Below, in pieces: positions 6,720 to 9,283 of a stretch of 9,283 bases of DNA (its first letter is position 1; the number at the start of each line of letters is the position of its first letter). Under the pieces are notes generated by a model. The model did not search any database. It had not been told where the DNA came from and saw only the letters and a list, made by a program, of their open reading frames with translations. A program made the translations under genes and the position numbers. Origin of the DNA: Dechloromonas sp. (GTDB lineage: Bacteria; Pseudomonadota; Gammaproteobacteria; Burkholderiales; Rhodocyclaceae); the NCBI GenBank assembly GCA_017302355.1, contig JAFLDQ010000144.1, forward strand, positions 1 to 9,283, given 5' to 3'.

Positions 6720-7347
6720 CCCGACTCGCCTGCAGTCCCTGGCGCAACAGATCCATGTGGATCGCCAGATACTGGCGCGGGTCGATCTCGTTTCCCAGGC
6801 AGGAAGCCATCGAGAAGCGCCAGACCAGCAACATCAGGATCGGCGCGATCACCACTTCAATCGTCGTCTCGACGTCCATCGGCCGGAACTCGCCGCTGGC
6901 CATGCCGCGCCGGAGCGCGGCGCCGACCAGCGCGCGTCCGCGGCGGATCACGTTTTCATAGTAGAACTGGGCGACCTCGGGAAAGTTGCGCGCCTCCGCG
7001 ACCATGAGCTTGGGAATTCCGGCGTACTCCGTCTCCCCGATCCGCGACCACCAGTTTTCCAGCAGGCGTTCGAGCAGATCGGCGGCGTTTCCGGAATGGC
7101 GGGCGGCGATGGCCTCGCCCTCGGCGACCACGGGCACGATGCCTTCCTGGATCACCGCCTTGAACAGCGCTTCCTTGCTGTCGAAATACAGGTACAGCGT
7201 CCCTTTCGAGACGCCGGCGCGCAGCGCCACTTCTTCGAGCCGGGTGGCGGCGAAGCCCCTTTCAACGAACAGGTCGAGCGCCGCCGCCGTCAGTTCGGAC
7301 GGACGGGCTTCCTTGCGGCGCTTTCTCGACGGGCAGGCGGCGGACAT
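6715..7347 (-). CDS. TetR/AcrR family transcriptional regulator
   Basis: 210 residues from the chosen start. The N-terminal DNA-binding domain is typical: a basic leader, then LTAAALDLFVERGFAATRLEEVALRAGVSKGTLYLYFDSKEALFKAV, with the helix-turn-helix about residues 36-57. The helical C-terminal domain binds the effector and forms the dimer; its ligand cannot be predicted. The frame is open a further 40 codons upstream, but that part is Arg/Pro-rich and covers the likely promoter. The ATG at 7345-7347 gives the normal family N-terminus, although no strong Shine-Dalgarno is visible. It lies directly upstream of, and on the same strand as, pcm-rhodanese-tolC, and divergently from thiC. A perfect 16-bp palindrome just before its start suggests autorepression. 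TetR proteins beside tolC commonly control efflux or envelope genes, which is the most plausible role here. Confidence 0.92.
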   Translation of the reverse strand: MSAACPSRKRRKEARPSELTAAALDLFVERGFAATRLEEVALRAGVSKGTLYLYFDSKEALFKAVIQEGIVPVVAEGEAIAARHSGNAADLLERLLENWWSRIGETEYAGIPKLMVAEARNFPEVAQFYYENVIRRGRALVGAALRRGMASGEFRPMDVETTIEVVIAPILMLLVWRFSMASCLGNEIDPRQYLAIHMDLLRQGLQASRV

Positions 7348-7357
7348 CGGTAAGGTG

Positions 7358-7373
7358 ATGACTCGGGAGTCAT
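7358..7373 (-). promoter_or_regulatory. Perfect 16-bp palindrome, candidate TetR autoregulatory operator
   Basis: ATGACTC-GG-GAGTCAT is a perfect inverted repeat (7-bp arms, 2-bp spacer) ending 10 bp before the tetR start codon. It covers the expected transcription start of the candidate tetR promoter, a standard site for TetR-family autorepression. Binding by this TetR is inferred from position and symmetry only. Confidence 0.5.
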
Positions 7374-7374
7374 T

Positions 7375-7404
7375 ACGGTACCGCCGGACGTCCTCGCCGG
7401 TCAA
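7375..7404 (-). promoter_or_regulatory. Candidate tetR promoter
   Basis: On the minus strand TTGACC (7399-7404, 5 of 6 to the sigma-70 -35) and TACCGT (7375-7380, weak -10) are separated by 18 bp. Transcription would start inside the 7358-7373 palindrome, consistent with an operator at +1. The weak -10 keeps the confidence modest. Confidence 0.4.
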
Positions 7405-7469
7405 TGCGCTCCGGGCGACGGACGGCTGCGGCCGGAACTCGCCCGCCGTCCGCGGTGGACCGCGCAACC

Positions 7470-7498
7470 TTGCATTTCCGCCGTCTTTCCAGTAGCTT
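7470..7498 (+). promoter_or_regulatory. Candidate thiC promoter
   Basis: TTGCAT (7470-7475) and TAGCTT (7493-7498) are spaced 17 bp apart. Both hexamers are weak matches (3 of 6 each), but the predicted start near 7505 falls exactly at the 5' edge of the TPP aptamer, where a riboswitch transcript is expected to begin. Confidence 0.35.
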
Positions 7499-7503
7499 GC
7501 AAC

Positions 7504-9283
<1,780 letters not shown>

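Noticed and set aside
7348..7467. 40-residue N-terminal extension of the TetR protein
   Set aside because: It would translate through the candidate promoter and palindrome, and is unlike TetR N-termini; ATG at 7347 gives the normal length.

Overview
The window is about 9.3 kb of dense, GC-rich (mid-60s % by eye), strongly GC3-biased bacterial chromosome. Its gene set (WaaA, an outer-membrane TolC, ApaH, a ThiC behind a TPP riboswitch) marks a Gram-negative proteobacterium. The protein flavour and gene order suggest a betaproteobacterium, possibly of the Rhodocyclales/Accumulibacter type; this assignment is an inference from memory, not a database result. There is no mobile element, CRISPR array, rRNA or tRNA that I can support, and the base composition looks uniform, so this reads as core chromosome.

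Layout. (1) 1-606, plus strand: 3' part of a Nu-class-like glutathione S-transferase, cut by the window edge. (2) 786-1616, minus: ApaH. (3) 1688-2695, minus: a UDP-glucuronate 4-epimerase-like SDR enzyme with a GTG start, upstream of apaH on the same strand. A GC-rich hairpin lies between these two genes. (4) 2696-3101: a divergent intergenic region. (5) 3102-4352, plus: WaaA (Kdo transferase), whose 3' end overlaps tolC tail to tail by 11 bp. (6) 7347 down to 4342, minus: TetR regulator, divergent Pcm-type methyltransferase, single-domain rhodanese, TolC. The last three genes are tightly coupled (1-bp TGATG overlap, then a 7-bp gap) and look like one transcript. (7) 7348-7638: divergent regulatory region with candidate tetR and thiC promoters, a palindrome in front of tetR and a clear TPP riboswitch. 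(8) 7639-9283, plus: ThiC, open at the window end.

Functionally, waaA, the epimerase and tolC share an outer-envelope theme (LPS core, uronic-acid sugar supply, outer-membrane export). ThiC with its riboswitch is a self-contained thiamin-biosynthesis unit. The least conventional part is the TetR-Pcm-rhodanese-TolC block. Its methyltransferase lacks the usual Ser-Gln-Pro signature of isoaspartate methyltransferases, and perfect palindromes sit both in front of tetR and in the tetR-pcm gap. I see no evidence of a completely new system such as a defence island. The findings are mostly regulatory structures and one atypical enzyme/operon.
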